A stretch of 15,913 nt of DNA, from NCBI GenBank assembly GCA_002471345.1, contig DKPS01000101.1, positions 1 to 15,913 of the forward strand. The letters are read 5' to 3'. Positions within the stretch are counted from its first letter, which is position 1. Each line of letters opens with the position of its first letter. The translations under genes were made by a program, and so were the position numbers. The notes beneath the pieces are model-generated. The model ran no database searches and had not been told where the DNA came from. It saw nothing but the letters and a program-made list of their open reading frames with translations. Of this stretch, positions 15,105 through 15,913 are shown piece by piece. This stretch comes from Saprospiraceae bacterium UBA7328 (lineage in GTDB: Bacteria; Bacteroidota; Bacteroidia; Chitinophagales; Saprospiraceae).

Positions 15105-15175
15105 ACAAATTGCTCCGGTTTGAGGTCATTCTCATTCTGGGGCAGTTTTTTGTAAAAGATAAAACAGAAAATAGC

Positions 15176-15862
15176 ATGAGAAAATGGCAACATATAGATG
15201 CAGAAAACTCTTGGACGATGTTCAAGGTAATCTCAGAGTTTGTTGAAGGGTTTGAAAAAATGAATAATGTTGGTCCTTGTGTTTCCATATTCGGATCAGC
15301 TCGCACCAAACCGAATCATGATTTCTACCAGCTTACTGTGCAAATGGCGAAAAGGCTAACAGAAGAAGGATATGGAGTAATATCAGGAGGAGGGCCCGGT
15401 ATAATGGAAGCTGCCAATAAAGGTGCTAGAGAAAGCAATGGGGTGTCGGTCGGACTTAATATAGAGCTCCCATTTGAAGCTTCCCATAATCCTTATATCG
15501 ACAATGATAAAAATTTAAATTTCAGATATTTCTTCGTAAGAAAAGTGATGTTTGTGAAATATGCTCAGGCCTTTGTGGCTATGCCTGGAGGATTTGGCAC
15601 ATTAGATGAGTTATTTGAGGTATTGACTCTTATTCAGACTGGTACTATTAAAAAAGTGCCAGTAGTTCTTATGGGCTCTTCATTTTGGAATGGGATAAAA
15701 TCTTGGATCCAAGATGAGATGTTAGAAAATAATGGCAATGTGAGTGCTAAAGACATGGACCTTATTCCTGTTGTTGATGACCCTGAAGAGGTGATTAATA
15801 TTATTCATAATTTCTACGATGTGGATAATATTGGAGAATTGACACCTAACTACGGTCTATAA
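15176..15862 (+). CDS. LOG-family (TIGR00730) nucleotide phosphoribohydrolase
   Basis: A 228-residue Rossmann-fold protein of the LOG/YvdD group, often called lysine-decarboxylase-like although it has no such activity. Family members release the base from (cytokinin) nucleoside 5'-monophosphates such as AMP. Visible motifs are VSIFGSARTKP (37-47), VISGGGPGIMEAANKGA (68-84) and the signature MPGGFGTLDELFE (136-148), whose PGGxGTxxE residues form the nucleotide pocket. I chose the ATG at 15176 (MRKWQHIDAENSW) because the family alignment begins there; a TTG at 15110 would add 22 residues without family resemblance. Length is normal for the group. It follows the regulator gene by 183 bases containing an inverted repeat and is probably transcribed alone. 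Downstream only 51 bases remain, with a weak AAAGA/TCTTT hairpin before a T-run at 15895-15900. Confidence 0.92.
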   Translation: MRKWQHIDAENSWTMFKVISEFVEGFEKMNNVGPCVSIFGSARTKPNHDFYQLTVQMAKRLTEEGYGVISGGGPGIMEAANKGARESNGVSVGLNIELPFEASHNPYIDNDKNLNFRYFFVRKVMFVKYAQAFVAMPGGFGTLDELFEVLTLIQTGTIKKVPVVLMGSSFWNGIKSWIQDEMLENNGNVSAKDMDLIPVVDDPEEVINIIHNFYDVDNIGELTPNYGL

Positions 15863-15913
15863 TCACTCTCTGTTTAAATTAAAGAATTTCGATCTTTTTT
15901 CATTTGAAATTTA

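Noticed and set aside
15110..15175. 22-residue N-terminal extension of the LOG protein from TTG 15110
   Set aside because: The extension does not resemble the family; ATG 15176 gives the usual start and length.

Overview
The window looks like a chromosomal segment of a Bacteroidota bacterium, probably a free-living Cytophagia/Saprospiria-type lineage. I infer this from the AT-rich DNA, a secreted nuclease with a C-terminal type IX secretion sorting domain, a sigma factor/FecR/STN-TonB receptor cassette, an ArgH of the Bacteroidota form (MKLWDKGY start), a dipeptide epimerase with all active-site residues of the dipeptide epimerase family, TAnnTTTG-like -7 boxes and almost no Shine-Dalgarno sequences. 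No species can be named from this alone. I see no insertion sequence, tRNA, rRNA or CRISPR array.

Layout. 1-380 (-) is the 5' end of dnaK. 381-1169 has no convincing gene but holds a TGACA/TGTCA cluster upstream of dnaK, two palindromes, one 44-codon ORF and a terminator-like hairpin. 1170-2243 (-) is a secreted endonuclease I. 2437-7219 (+) is a four-gene cassette: ECF sigma factor, small lipoprotein with an HELGH metallopeptidase motif, FecR anti-sigma factor, and STN-type TonB-dependent receptor. It reads as a complete cell-surface signalling unit, with the lipoprotein as its unusual member. 11549-7216 (-) is an arginine operon: dipeptide epimerase, argB, argE, argH. Its last stop codon shares the bases CTAG with the stop of the receptor gene running towards it.

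The right side is on the plus strand. 11720-12166 is a Kbp/YgaU-like BON-LysM protein with a strong terminator. 12304-13575 is an exported serine hydrolase of the beta-lactamase/penicillin-binding fold. 13715-14992 is an NtrC-type response regulator that ends before the expected Fis-type DNA-binding domain. 15176-15862 is a LOG-family nucleotide hydrolase.

How they work together. The sigma/FecR/receptor genes should sense a ligand at the outer membrane and switch on transcription. ArgB, ArgE and ArgH supply three steps of arginine synthesis, and the epimerase ahead of them probably handles peptidoglycan-derived or other dipeptides. The remaining genes look like single units. The best candidates for something undescribed are the metallopeptidase lipoprotein inside the signalling cassette, the NtrC-type regulator without a DNA-binding domain, the epimerase leading the arg operon, and the structured gene-poor stretch next to dnaK.
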